The notes below the pieces were generated by a model. It was not told the DNA's origin, did no database searches, and worked only from the letters and a program-made list of their open reading frames with translations. A stretch of 64,000 bases of DNA from Paragonimus westermani (Eukaryota; Platyhelminthes; Trematoda; Plagiorchiida; Troglotrematidae). The position numbers were made by a program, and so were the translations under genes. Where the stretch lies: the NCBI GenBank assembly GCA_008508345.1, contig QNGE01000844.1, positions 151,600 to 215,599 on the forward strand, given 5' to 3'. Of this stretch, positions 46,406 to 57,049 are shown piece by piece. The first letter of the stretch is position 1. Each line of letters opens with the position of its first letter.

Positions 46406-49400
46406 CTGGAATGGTTTTAAAACATATGATGATGACTAGATAAAGATGGAGTCAGTGGCCAAACTCGAAATGGCACGTTAACAGTGAGGAGATCACAAGG
46501 AAGCCAACTTACAACTGAGCTGTTTGTATGTTAGGTACTTAAGAGTTTAAGAAAAGTTTTTATGAATCACGTTTTACTCCTTTTTCGATTTTTCCACAGT
46601 TGAGACAGCTAAGCATCGGTTGTTAGACTATTGTAAATGATGAATGATTTAGAACGTCCCTGCTTGCTTGGGTCTGGGAAACCCGACAAGAGTTCTTAAC
46701 GTTTTAGGCAGGGTGTTCGAGACTGCGGGCTAGTTTGTTGACCTGATAAGGATATCCGGCTACGTATTCATAAGAAGGGAAAACACCTAGAACACTTGTT
46801 CGTCTTTCGACGAATTATGTATTATTCTGCGACGCTGATACCTGTCCCATCTATAAGTAAAATGAGGATACGGTCCCAGTACTTGGCCAGTTACTCTCAC
46901 CGATAAGCAGCCTCATAGTTCGACAACATGTGGTTGGGACACCTGTGGCGCGAAGTACTGAGAGTGCTACATGCTTCCTCTCAAGTGTCCGGGCGTTAGC
47001 TACTGAAAGGCAGCCAGACGATTGTCTGGCCGCGGCTTTTAAAAGTCTTTATCGGATAGCTGACTATAGCAGGGGGATAAGCATAGCCTATCGGGTTGAT
47101 AACTGTGCAATCACTCATATTACTGACTGGAAGCGTTTTTCAAGTGCACTCTAGTGCAGTGGACAATGATATACGTGTCTGCAAGACTGTAAACATTCGC
47201 TTGCGATTTCTCAGCCACAACACCCGTAGACGTGTATGAAACCTGGGAATGAACGTATATGACGGATTAGTGATTTCCGTCACTCCATGAAGGATGTTGG
47301 TGCGCTTAAGAGGGCTATTTTGCCTCCCTTGTTTTCATTATGCCGACAGTCTTCAGAATCAGCCCCCAAATCTACCGGTCCCTCGTTATCATGGGAAACA
47401 ACTCACGCCTATTACCTCCAATATGACCGTAGTTGGTTTGGGCTCCTAGGTTCACTAAGATGCAGTGAAATGGTGTTTATCCGCAGGAACAATCAAACAC
47501 TGTGTTCGCTCCTTTCACTCTGCAATTTACCTGTAGGTGAGGACTAACGGCTTTTAGAGGCGAAGATGTTTTAAATCTACTATTGCCCATCGCTGGCAAT
47601 ACAACAGCAACTGATACTTGTGCTTAACTACTATAGTAGTGGATTCTCTGCATCACCGATGCCCTAGACAAAATCGGGGCGAAATCTTTGCAGTATTTTT
47701 TGTAGCATAAAATATCCGGTTCAGCCCAGGAATTTATCTGAACACTTATTTGTATTCTGATACCGTTCATCCACAACCTTTCCAGGATTCCTTTGCAGAC
47801 GTCACTGTGTACGAGAAATGAGGAGCCCTGAATATCTCTTGCGCGCTTCTTTCTTTGTTGTCTTACCTTTCCAGACGTGTAACCTGAACAGTGTCCCGCT
47901 TTTCCGAACAAACAAATCACGAAAATGAGGGCGTCTGCTAGCTATTTTTCAAACATCTCTTCTGAAGTAGGGTGGTAATGGTTCTCTCCTATCAACTAAC
48001 CACATCGCCCTTGTTGTTTGCTCCGCACTATTTCAGCATCATGGCTTTCCTGATTGAAAATGTGTAGTGACCTTGTTGAGAACGCACCTCAACTTCTAGA
48101 GTAATAAATTTGTTCCTTGATCTGTCCTACGTGCATTGGGGTACCTCTGACTAACTATACAGGTGTCTGTTACCGTGCAGGCCCCGATCAAGAAGCCGAG
48201 AAAGACCTGGCAAAGCAAGTATTAATGTCCAGAGAACGTACTGGCTACCAAACAGTTACATCGCAGCCCAGTCAAACAAACGCAAAACGAACACGACGTA
48301 ACAAGCAACGAGTTGGTATACATTTGAGCCAGCAGAGCCTACGAAATGGGGCTATTTGGCTCAGTAGTCGGCGGCCTATTGTCAAGAAAACCCCTCGTCA
48401 TTGCTAATACGATGTTCTCACCATGTGTGGTTACTGTCTAAGAGAGACTGACAATAAAAGAAAAGTACCTCGTGAACATTCTCCATGTGGGTGTATAGCA
48501 TGACTGTCCGTGTAGTGATATTACATACACGGTACTTCGGAGAAAGAATGAGGTCGTACGGCGCCGTATACCCACAAATAGGCGTGACCGGATGCTAGCC
48601 CTTTTAAAACCTCCGGCCACAAATTCGGTGTCAGAAGAGCCCTAACCCAGAAGACAAACGCGAAACATCATCATCATCATAGACAGCAATACATCAGTGG
48701 TTCACACCAATGCTTAACTGCCACACAACCATGAAGAAAAAGCAAACGTTATATAGGAAAAGAGAGAAGGAAAAAGAAGGGGACGGGAAGGGACCTAANA
48801 GCGATTGAACGCAGACATCGGTGGTCAAATACTTGAAGACGGTTCACGTCTTCTACCCTGAGCGGCCAGGTCTCGCTGCCGTAAAGTAATACGGCCCTCA
48901 CCGTTGTCTTATATACACGTGACTTACCCACTGGTAAGTACTTTAATTGCCCTGTGTCGAATAACGATGTCTATCCAGCACCTAGTAAAACCAGGCTACC
49001 GTAAGTATCCGAATGGAAAGCGTACGCTTGATCCCGTTGATGAGAAAAACGTGCGAACAACACCAAGCTAGGTCGGTATCTGAAGTATGCAGTCAATCGT
49101 ACGAAATACGCTTTGCGTGGGCTGATGTGTGTATTCATCGTAACTACTGACCGGTCAAAACTTGGCTAGATCGGCTGACCAAGGCCGTGGCAACAAGTGA
49201 CAAGCTTGTGTACCAGTCAACCGCGGCGTCTATAGGGTGCTTGACGTAGCAGAAGATTGATTGACGCTCTTAACAAATGGTCCAGATGTTTAAGTTTGTG
49301 CACCTTTAATGGTCAAGTAAGCGTACTTCTTCGACTTTCACTATCAGTCACCTGCTTCCTGATCTCAGCTACACACCTGCTGATACCACCCGACGCGTAC

Positions 49401-50753
49401 AACCGATTACAGACATTGATGTTCAAATATTTCAAGGAATTCTATACAGTTCACCGTGGGTGCCAAAGATAGGTGATAAGCCGCTGATACACGAGGTTTA
49501 ACTGTTAAAAGGTCAACCTTACGTTCCAGACTGTCCAAACCGAAGCAAAAAAATTGTAGTGACCGAGATGAAACTTGTGACTATGTGTTTGGTAGACAGG
49601 CGTCGACGCAACTAAACTACCCAGAGATCTGACCGTAAACTGTTCCTGGAATACTAACGTGCTTCTCAGGCAACTTTCTGATATAGTTATGTGAACTGGA
49701 GCAGATGCCTCCTGATTTCTGGAATGAATGTGGTTCTTTTATGAGGGTGAGGGTGTTTTAACGACTGGGGGCGTAAAGATGAGACCAATAGGGCCATATT
49801 CAAGGCCAAATTTAGCCTGCTCCAAACAGATGTACTTGGTCTACAGAGCGTAACGGCGACAAGGGGCTCTAAACCGATAGGAATCCGAAAAACCCCTTTA
49901 TACACATTATGTAGGCCCTTGCCAAGGATAATGCATGATAAGCCGTTATTTATGTTTACGGATTGCGCCACAAGTGGTTTTTAGAAGTTAGGCAGAAGTA
50001 CAATAATGTTTACCATTGTGCGACGACATACGTAACGATCATGTTTCAAACGACAAAGGATATTAAGCTGAAACTGAAAACTGGCTGGTTTCACTATTTT
50101 CTATACATATAAAACCAGTAATACAACGCAGCATCCCCGACGAGAGGAACCGACTTACCTTTACAAGTTTTTGCTTTTCTGTCAATAATGCTGAGATAGC
50201 CGTATTCAGCGTTCGCAAAGTATCCACATCAACTGGAATCCAACAAATTGATCATACACTTTAATACTCACTTTCGACGATTAGGTCACGAATTAACCTT
50301 TCAGCAAACGCTGAATAGTGAGGTGATTTCTGATGGAAAAAGTTAGCAGACTGATAGGTGACTTACCTCAATAGATGTCACTTTCTCTCGCAAGATGTCG
50401 TTCAGTTGGTTGAAATCTTCTTTTGTTCTTTGAGTGGAGAAAAATATACCGTCCTTGACATTTTGCTGCTCAGGAACTTGGCCTTGGAGCAGAAATGAAG
50501 AGACAAAGAGAGGGACCTTACCGAATGTGTCCTGGAGTAAACCCAGCTCGGCCTCTTCTGCCAGCCTCTGCCGCTGCAATTCAGTCAACGCCTGTGCCGC
50601 TCTTTCTTCCTCTTGGCGCTTGAGTTTCTCCTCCTTCTCTTTTCTACGCTTTTCTTCTTTGAGTTTGATACGTTCTGCTAGCGGGACCTTCTCGGTGGCC
50701 GGGGCCACTGGTTGTGGTTTGGCCGGTTTAGGTTCTTCTGCGTCCCATGAATC
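46298..50753 (-). CDS. EIF3J: EIF3J, eukaryotic translation initiation factor 3 subunit J
   Basis: eIF3j is a cytoplasmic, loosely bound eIF3 subunit that sits near the 40S decoding site and helps mRNA recruitment and subunit dissociation. Exons (minus strand): 50753-50522, 50482-50367, 50329-50272, 50232-50159, 46405-46298. Total 588 nt, 195 codons plus TGA. Evidence: DSWDAEE at the start (human SDSWDAD), a lysine/glutamate-rich coiled coil (ERIKLKEEKRRKEKEEKLKR), RLAEEAELGLLQDTFG (human KKLQEESDLELAKETFG), TKEDFNQLNDILREKVTSIE, FAERLIRDLIVEIDVDTLRT, LLTEKQKLVKGKVKKKAKGK, and the terminal DEFDDFM typical of this family. The first three introns are 38-39 bp, the last 3.75 kb. It is shorter than human (258 residues). 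No upstream ATG exon was found; see findings. Confidence 0.93.
46406..48660. other. EIF3J intron, distal part, unassigned
   Basis: No gene or clear transposon is recognised. Open frames are short and show no family marks. Confidence 0.4.
48664..48799 (-). repeat. RTE 3'-end tail with ATG-type microsatellite, copy 2
   Basis: On the minus strand this ends GTGTGAACCACTGATG...ATGATGATG. It is identical over about 105 bp to 51,118-51,223 and similar to the RTE 3' end at 25,140-25,255. An n lies at its inner edge (48,799). Confidence 0.85.
48800..48931 (-). mobile_element. RTE-type LINE fragment in EIF3J intron
   Basis: AVLLYGSETWPLRVEDVNRL then QVFDHRCLRSIA, a strongly conserved C-terminal RTE block. 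It runs into the ambiguous base and then directly into the family 3' tail, so about the last hundred codons are missing or lost in assembly. Confidence 0.85.
48935..50158. other. EIF3J intron, proximal part, unassigned
   Basis: Between the RTE fragment and the fifth exon from the 3' end nothing is recognised; frames at 49,257-49,472 and 49,687-49,971 have no family marks. Confidence 0.4.
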
Positions 50754-51103
50754 CTTTAGTTAGAAACAGACCCAAACAATTTAACTGCATAAGGTGAACA
50801 GTAATTAAAATGAGATACACGTCTTCAGAACACCACCGAAGTGTGTGACGAAATAAAACTACATCCTCAGGGTGAGATGATTGGAGACATCCAATTAAGA
50901 AAACGCTAGTGATTCGACAAGTTTTGCGTATGACTAGTCAGAAAGTATCATACTACACGCCTCTTTCATGTTCATAAAGTGCGGCTACAAAAACTGCTGG
51001 ATGGACAACTCACGGATAAGCAGGATCTCTCAACAGTTCGTGCCGGAATCCACCAACGCCACCGATAAGCATTGAAATTGTATTACTTGTAAACAGTGTC
51101 ATC

Positions 51104-51223
51104 ATCATCATAGACATCATCAGTGGTTCACACCAATGCTTAACTGCCACACAACCATGAAGAAAAAGCAAACGTTATATAGGAAAAGAGAGAAGGAAAA
51201 AGAAGGGGACGGGAAGGGACCTA
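51104..51223 (-). repeat. RTE 3'-end tail, copy 3, upstream of EIF3J
   Basis: Near-identical to 48,664-48,797, ending in a short CAT/ATG microsatellite. It stands alone, without RTE coding sequence beside it, about 350 bp upstream of the first identified EIF3J exon. Confidence 0.87.
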
Positions 51224-51352
51224 ACTACTGAAAATGACTACGTCCCTATTCAAACATTCAACATCAAGGTGCCTACACCTTGTAAACAAACAACCCAGCT
51301 GCAAGTGTGGCAGATCTGATTGTCCAGATGAGACCCCATTGCGAAAAATCTA

Positions 51353-51432
51353 GGCTTCAACGGGATTTGAACCAGCGGCAGAAACAACACGCCCGAATGC
51401 GGCAAGCGCTCTACCAGCTGGGATACGAAGCC
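51353..51432 (-). ncRNA. tRNA-like sequence, probably tRNA-derived SINE or pseudo-tRNA
   Basis: The minus strand reads GGCTTCG at one end and TGAAGCC at the other, a 7-pair acceptor stem. An A-box-like AGCTGGTAGAGCG and a B-box GGTTCAAATCC lie between at tRNA spacing. The D stem and anticodon arm pair poorly and the loop lacks the usual T before the anticodon, so a working tRNA is unlikely. SINE heads of this kind carry the RNA polymerase III promoter. Confidence 0.6.
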
Positions 51433-51539
51433 ACACGGGGGGTTCAGAAGTTTTCACATCGTCGTTTCGTTCTTAATCTTGCTGGGCAACAACCCTATCG
51501 ACAGAAACGACAGGCTATACCATAGATAAAGCACAAGCA

Positions 51540-53250
51540 CCATACCACCTTACGAAACATCCTTAGCAGTTTTTACCCTGAAGATCCTAATAACTGCATT
51601 GCCCAGATCTCACAGGTCATTCATGGAGAAGGTACTTTAGCACACGGCACGGTGGTCCGTGGATTAAACAAACATTGGATATCGGAGAAATCCATGGAGT
51701 TGTTAGAAGCCATACGGAATATTCCTTCTGGCAGCTCACATAACAAGTTTGGGAAAGATATCTTTAGGAAGCTGAAGCGTAGCTTAGTCGCTGATCGTGA
51801 GGCTTGGTTAGTGGAGGTAGTTAAGTGAATGGAAACTGCTTCAGTTTCACGGAAAACTGGGAGACTCATCAAGCCTACCTGTGCTACTGGTGCCGGCGAC
51901 CATCTGTCAGTGAAACTACCAGCGAAATAGATGGCACACTCATGTACAATAAGTCCAGAAGGTTAGGGCACTGAAGAGAACATTTCGAGGGTCAATTTAG
52001 CTGGCACCGTGTTTCCATTGTGTTGCTGCCGCAAACTTGTAATGTACTACTCTGGTCGGTGTGTTTAGCACCACCCAGAAAGACTGAGGTCTGCAATTGT
52101 ACTTCAGCTCTCAAACGTAATAGAGCTTTGGCCCAGGGGATCTGGTGCCAGTACCTCTCAAAGAAGGTGGAGAGGCGTTAATAACGACTGCGTGGACGAC
52201 AGAGACCATGTCTGCGTGTTGAGGTCATTCGATAATAGTTTCCATATTCAAGAAAGGTGTCAGGGGCTGTTGGGAAAACCACAGAGGAATCACTTTGACC
52301 CCAGTAATTACTAGAGTTCTGTCATCCATCATACCTCGTCGACTCACCGCGGCTCACAGAACAGGCAGGGTTTCGTTCTGGACGAAGATGTATCAATCAA
52401 ATTTTTACTCGTCCCCAAATTCTGGAGCAGCGTCATGTATACCCCCGGCTAACGGTTGCCGTATTTCCCTACTATAAGAGTGTGTTTGATTCAGTAGATC
52501 GATCCATACGTCTACAGTCGTTTAAATGAAAAGACGTATCAAAAAAGTGTGTGAACATACTACGGGCACTTCATTCCTATCTTTCAGCCCAGGTTAGGAT
52601 TTACGATGAACCAGCTGACAGTCTCAGCATCAGGAGCGGCGTGCGTCAAAGCCATTCACTTTCACCACTTTTATTTAATTTTGTGATAGAAGAAATAATG
52701 GAGGATTGTCTCCCACACTCACACGATGCCTGTGTGGACTTCTTCATCCTGCCGAGTGGAAGAGTGACTGATCTTGATTATGCCGACGACAGGGGGTTGC
52801 TGTTTGACATTTTCCGAACAACAGACAATGGTCAACGTTATTTTGCAGTCTGCTAGACATTCCGGAATGCGTTATGCAGTCTCCAATTACAAAGTGCATT
52901 TGCATGATTGCTGTGATCACATAAATTTAATGGTGGGCAATGAGTTCATGAGGGTTGTTGGCCGATTTGTGTACTTGAAAAGTTACATCAGCGACGTCGG
53001 AAGTGTGAGGAATGACGGTATTAGGCCACCTGGGGGAACCTCTGGTGATGGGGAGGTATCTCTCTGAGGCTTAATAGTCGCGTATATAAGACGACATTGA
53101 GGGCGGTACTACTTTGCGGCAGCGAAACATAACCGCTCAGGGTAGATGTGAATCGTTTTCAGTTGTTTGGCTACCGATGTCTGCGTTTAATGGTTCGTAT
53201 CGGGTGGCACCAGCAAGTAAGTAGGGAGGAAATTAGGAAGCAGGTATTTT
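51540..53250 (+). mobile_element. RTE-type LINE, plus-strand copy
   Basis: Linker about 51,675-51,900 (WISEKSMELLEAIRNIPSGS, VADREAWLVEVVK). Reverse transcriptase: TPVITRVLSSIIPRRLTAA near 52,300, box A KSVFDSVDRS near 52,480, SGVRQSHSLSPLLFNFVIEE and box C LDYADD (YADD at 52,779-52,790). Then GMRYAVSNYKVHLHDC, VGRFVYLKSYIS and the C-terminal VLLCGSET..LRVDVNRF. Both catalytic aspartate boxes survive, but stops and shifts break the frame. The endonuclease is missing at the 5' side. Confidence 0.88.
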
Positions 53251-53429
53251 GTAGTTTGTCAACTGAGTTTTTTGTTTAATCCTTGCATTTGCACAAAAAC
53301 AGGAACTACTAAGCAGTCATTTGAGAAGTGAGGATAGAAAGCTACAAATTGACTTGATATAGTGGGATGAAGAGGAGTAAGATGGCAGTCAACACCTTAG
53401 TAAAAGGGTTATCATACGAACAAAAAACA

Positions 53430-53640
53430 AGTTCATAAAGTCATGACTCCCGGTTGCCCAAGCTTGAAACGGGGTTGATTTGGGGAACTCATCGGGAGCC
53501 TTTGGTTTAAAAGAAATCTAACTTACAAGATAACCGGTGAAAAACGAGATCACAGTCAACTGGGGGCAAATAACTAGTAGTGTCCGGGATCTAATGTGAT
53601 TCCGTTGTGGCGAGGTAACATGCGCCATTTTGCAGTACCG
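53430..53640 (+). repeat. Dispersed repeat, copy 2
   Basis: Inverted relative to the copy at 23,260-23,690. It contains GSLWFKRNLTYK and the block ACTCCCGGTTGCCCAAG related to the GCCCGGTTACCCAGG of copy 1. The remaining 53,640-54,000 shows nothing recognisable. Confidence 0.6.
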
Positions 53641-53999
53641 TCAAAGAGCTTATACGGCACTTTATAAGAGATTCGGCTGCCACCCATGAGTCTACCGTGC
53701 CCTAGTAGTACTACCATCAACTGTCCGCGACTGTTTATTTACAGGGAAAATCTTCCCACTTCACAGTTAACCTCCAAGGGGAGGGCCAATCCCCAACCCG
53801 TAACGTAGGAACACATCCGGTGGCTCTGAGCTATCCTATCTGTTCACCTCGATGTCATCTGAGTAGTTTTCACCGTCCCACCTAACATATGCCCCGTTTA
53901 ATGTCATAAATGCTCAATCTTGAGAAGAGGCTCGGACCAGCCTATATTACCTATCCGTGCATCAGATGGCTGTGCTGGCCGTTAGTATACACTGGAAAC

Positions 54000-56900
54000 C
54001 CCTCACTCCTTGCAGTTCATTTTCTTTATTCTTCTGACGCCTCATCATCGCCATCGCTCACCTCAACAGCGACGTGGAATGTCCTATAGGAAAAAGTTAC
54101 TAGGAAGGTTGATAGCGGCACATCGTCATCTCCAACCAGCGATTTGAGCGATCACGGGGACCCCAGCCGGGGAGGCGACACCTACCCACTCTGCTCAGTG
54201 GAACAGTCAGGGTCTTCATATTTTGTGACCGCGTTGTTGCTTGACCACCACGCTGTCTCACCTAGCTGTTGGTGGTGCGATAAACGATCAGATGGCACAC
54301 GGAGCACGTGACCCGACCATCGCAAGTTGTGCAACGTGAGTAGTTGACTAATTGATTGTGCATCCCCGGTGTTCCGGAATACACGCACACGAACGGTCGC
54401 GTTGCTCAAGCAATCAGTCCACCTAATGTGGGCTAACTGGAGGAGACAACGGTGGTCAAACACAGGAAGTCCGTTGACATCTTCGTGGCGAACAGACCTT
54501 GTTTCCGAACCACAGAGCAAAACGGAACGTACACAAGGACTGTATACCGTTTCTCTTAGTGACAATCGGACATCCTTTCGACGCCATAGATGATGCAGGC
54601 TGGCAAAAGCAACTCGTGTCCCTGCTGTCCTCCCTGATATCTCATTAGCAGTATCACAAGCTGAGATGGTGCTACCCAAGTATGTGAAACTGCTCACAGT
54701 CTCAAGCGAATCACCTGTAACGAAGAAAGTAGGAGTGAAAATGCCCCAGTCTTGAAGCAGCACTTTGCACTTTGAAGGTGCAAAGCGCATTCCATACAAA
54801 CCAGCCTGATCACTCACCCTGTTCACCATGGCCTGCATTTCTTCGGCAGGGGGGATAAGTAAGACAATGTCATCGGTCAACCTACTGTCAGAAAAAAGCT
54901 CAACATCAAGTTCACTTGGCTCAATAAGCATACTTTCTAGAATGTCGTGCATTACAAAAGTAAACAAGAGAGAGAGAGAGAGAGATCGGACATCCTGGAC
55001 GAAAACCACTAGAAGTGATAAACGCCCTAAACAGCTATTCACAAACTCACCCTTCTTGCAGGTGAGTACATAGTGTTCTCAACAGATCCCCGTATTTCTC
55101 TGGTATTTCCTTGCGAATAAGACAGTTGCTGAGAAGCAAGATATAAATGTGATCAACGCACCCTCGATCGGATCGGAATCCTGCCTGTTCTCAGCGTATC
55201 TGACTTTCTCTGGGCCTACGTACAATGGGACCATTGAGTAAATTGGACGCAACAGACGCCAAACCAATGCCTCTGTGGTTGTCATAAAGACATCGGGAAT
55301 TACCATTGATAAGCACCAATCACGAGGTACCTCTTCAGTCTCCCAAATCGCCTGCGGGAGTTCTATCAGTTCTGATATCAACCTCTCCTCGCCGTCCCAG
55401 AAAAGAGGACAGCGGTATGGTCCAGGGGCTTTGTTAAGCTTCAACAACTTTAGCTCCAGGGTCACTTCTGCTTCCGGTAGAGGGCCGTCTGGAATGGGAT
55501 AACTGACCATTCAGGCCCCGTCGTCCAAATGGTTTGGATGAGGTCAGTTGAGCTGTTCTCCACAATTTTTAATCCACCGGTCAAGTCGGCGCGATTGACT
55601 GGTAATAAGTGAACCGTCTTTTCCACATATGGTATCACACAAGTCGACGACCACTAAAGCCACGGATTATGGAAAAAGCCTTTTGCTACTCCCAGAATAA
55701 AACTCCATCTCTTTTGACTGTCCGACCAAATAGTGCTCACGGTCTTTGCGCAAGCTTTTAGTCAGTTTGCGTTTAAGTTCGCGACGGTCGCCATTACATT
55801 CAGAAGCCGGTGGAATCGAGCAACCCTTGTTCATGAGGTTTATCGGCATGATGGAAATCCAATTCTGCCTCAACGGAGCAGCTCCTTCGGAACATACCTC
55901 TTCAGAGCATGCTTTCATGGCCGCGGTGATTTATGCCCAGTGTTCCCTGTGGTCTCTCACCTGACTCGAACTGGGCAACTTGTACACCAACTCTTCTTGG
56001 TAAGCGCTCTTCATATCCTCCTTGCTCGAATGCCAGTCGAGTACGGTGCATTTACCAACATATTTCCTCTGAGCGGATTAAAAAAAAACGGGCACGCACA
56101 ACAGCATGGTCCGAGTAGTTGATCCAACATACCCGACAGTCTTTAACGGAGTGGCGCCACCTGTGACTGACTAGTATATGATCGACCTGTGTCCATGGCT
56201 GAGGCACACGGAGGTCTCCACGTAACAGTGCCTCTCCTTTTGTTGGAATGTGGTGCTCAAAACATGGAGGCCGTGGGATGCGCACAGCTGCACCAGTCTT
56301 TCACCACTGTCAGTGCATTGTGTCCTGACATCAAACACCTCCGGAAAAGGACGACCAAGCTGAAAGTGCGAATCACCTGCTAGTATGACATTGTCTGGGT
56401 GCTTAGTCTGCCTCAGAAGGGCACCGAGGGTGTCGTAGAACGCATCCTTGGTAGCATCCGAACAGATATCCGTTGGGGCGTACGCCGATATAATGAATGC
56501 ACAACGCCTTCCTGATTTGCGTTGACAGACTTTAGCCGATGTATGTGGTCTGATAGCACACAATCGAATGCTCAATGGGATCCAGTCGAGCAAACATTAC
56601 CTTGCACTGGAACTTAGTGCGATTCTCACTCCAGTTTGACCACGAGATTCGGCTTCGGCGGCACCAGGAACCATAAGAGAGAAGCGCTTAGATCGACACA
56701 TATGAAGGTGATATCAGGTGGATTACGGTGCTAGAATCGTAGACTCGCGTCTCCGACACACAGCACACATCGAGCTCCAACCTTGAGAGAGTAAGTGCCG
56801 GAAAAGCTTGCTAACCGACTTGTCGGAGAGTGCTGGCATTGAAGGCGTCAATGTTCGTCAGTTGTCTAGGCCTCAGAAAACAATTGTCCGAAGGCACATG

Positions 56901-57040
56901 GAAGGCAGAACACTTGATAGAATGAAGTAGTAGGAGAAAGTTGTGTTGGGTGAATAAAATCACTGTCAGCAGAACGATAACTTTTGGTAATTCCCGGTCG
57001 TTTGTGCCGCGGAGGGAGGTTGGCTTGAGAGACTCCACCC
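54000..57040 (-). mobile_element. RTE-type LINE, minus-strand copy
   Basis: Endonuclease: LDVCCVSETRVYDSSTVIHL near 56,790-56,730, then the open frame 56,171-56,593 with DWIPLSIRLCAIR, CAFIISAYAPTDICSDATKD and VILAGDSHFQLGR. Linker 55,667-55,918. RT start 55,079-55,510 (LNKAPGPYRCP, IWETEEVPRDWC). RT end 54,182-55,042 with LTDDIVLL in place of YADDI, GMRFAPSKCKVLLQDW, SSFTYLGSTIS, SVLLCGSETRSVRHEDVNGL and NLRWSGHVLRVPSDRL. The segment with box A (FDSVDR) appears missing. The 3' part matches 37.96-38.11 kb. Confidence 0.9.
54966..54985. repeat. (AG)n microsatellite inside RTE coding sequence
   Basis: A run of AG units sits where RTE elements encode the RQGCPLSPFLF block; the minus strand therefore reads SLSLSLLF in an open frame. 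Confidence 0.93.
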
Positions 57041-57049
57041 CGAGTCACT

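Noticed and set aside
50434..50763. Plus-strand frame of 109 codons, serine-rich
   Set aside because: It lies opposite EIF3J exons; the serine runs are the antisense of the Lys/Glu coiled coil.
51014..51072. Minus-strand open stretch with ATG and strong donor (ends ...RDPAYP|GTGAGT), considered as EIF3J first exon
   Set aside because: It ends in phase 2 while the next EIF3J exon needs phase 0, and its sequence has no similarity to the acidic N-terminus of the family.
51307..51525. Plus-strand frame of 72 codons
   Set aside because: It is the reverse complement of the tRNA-like sequence and its tail.
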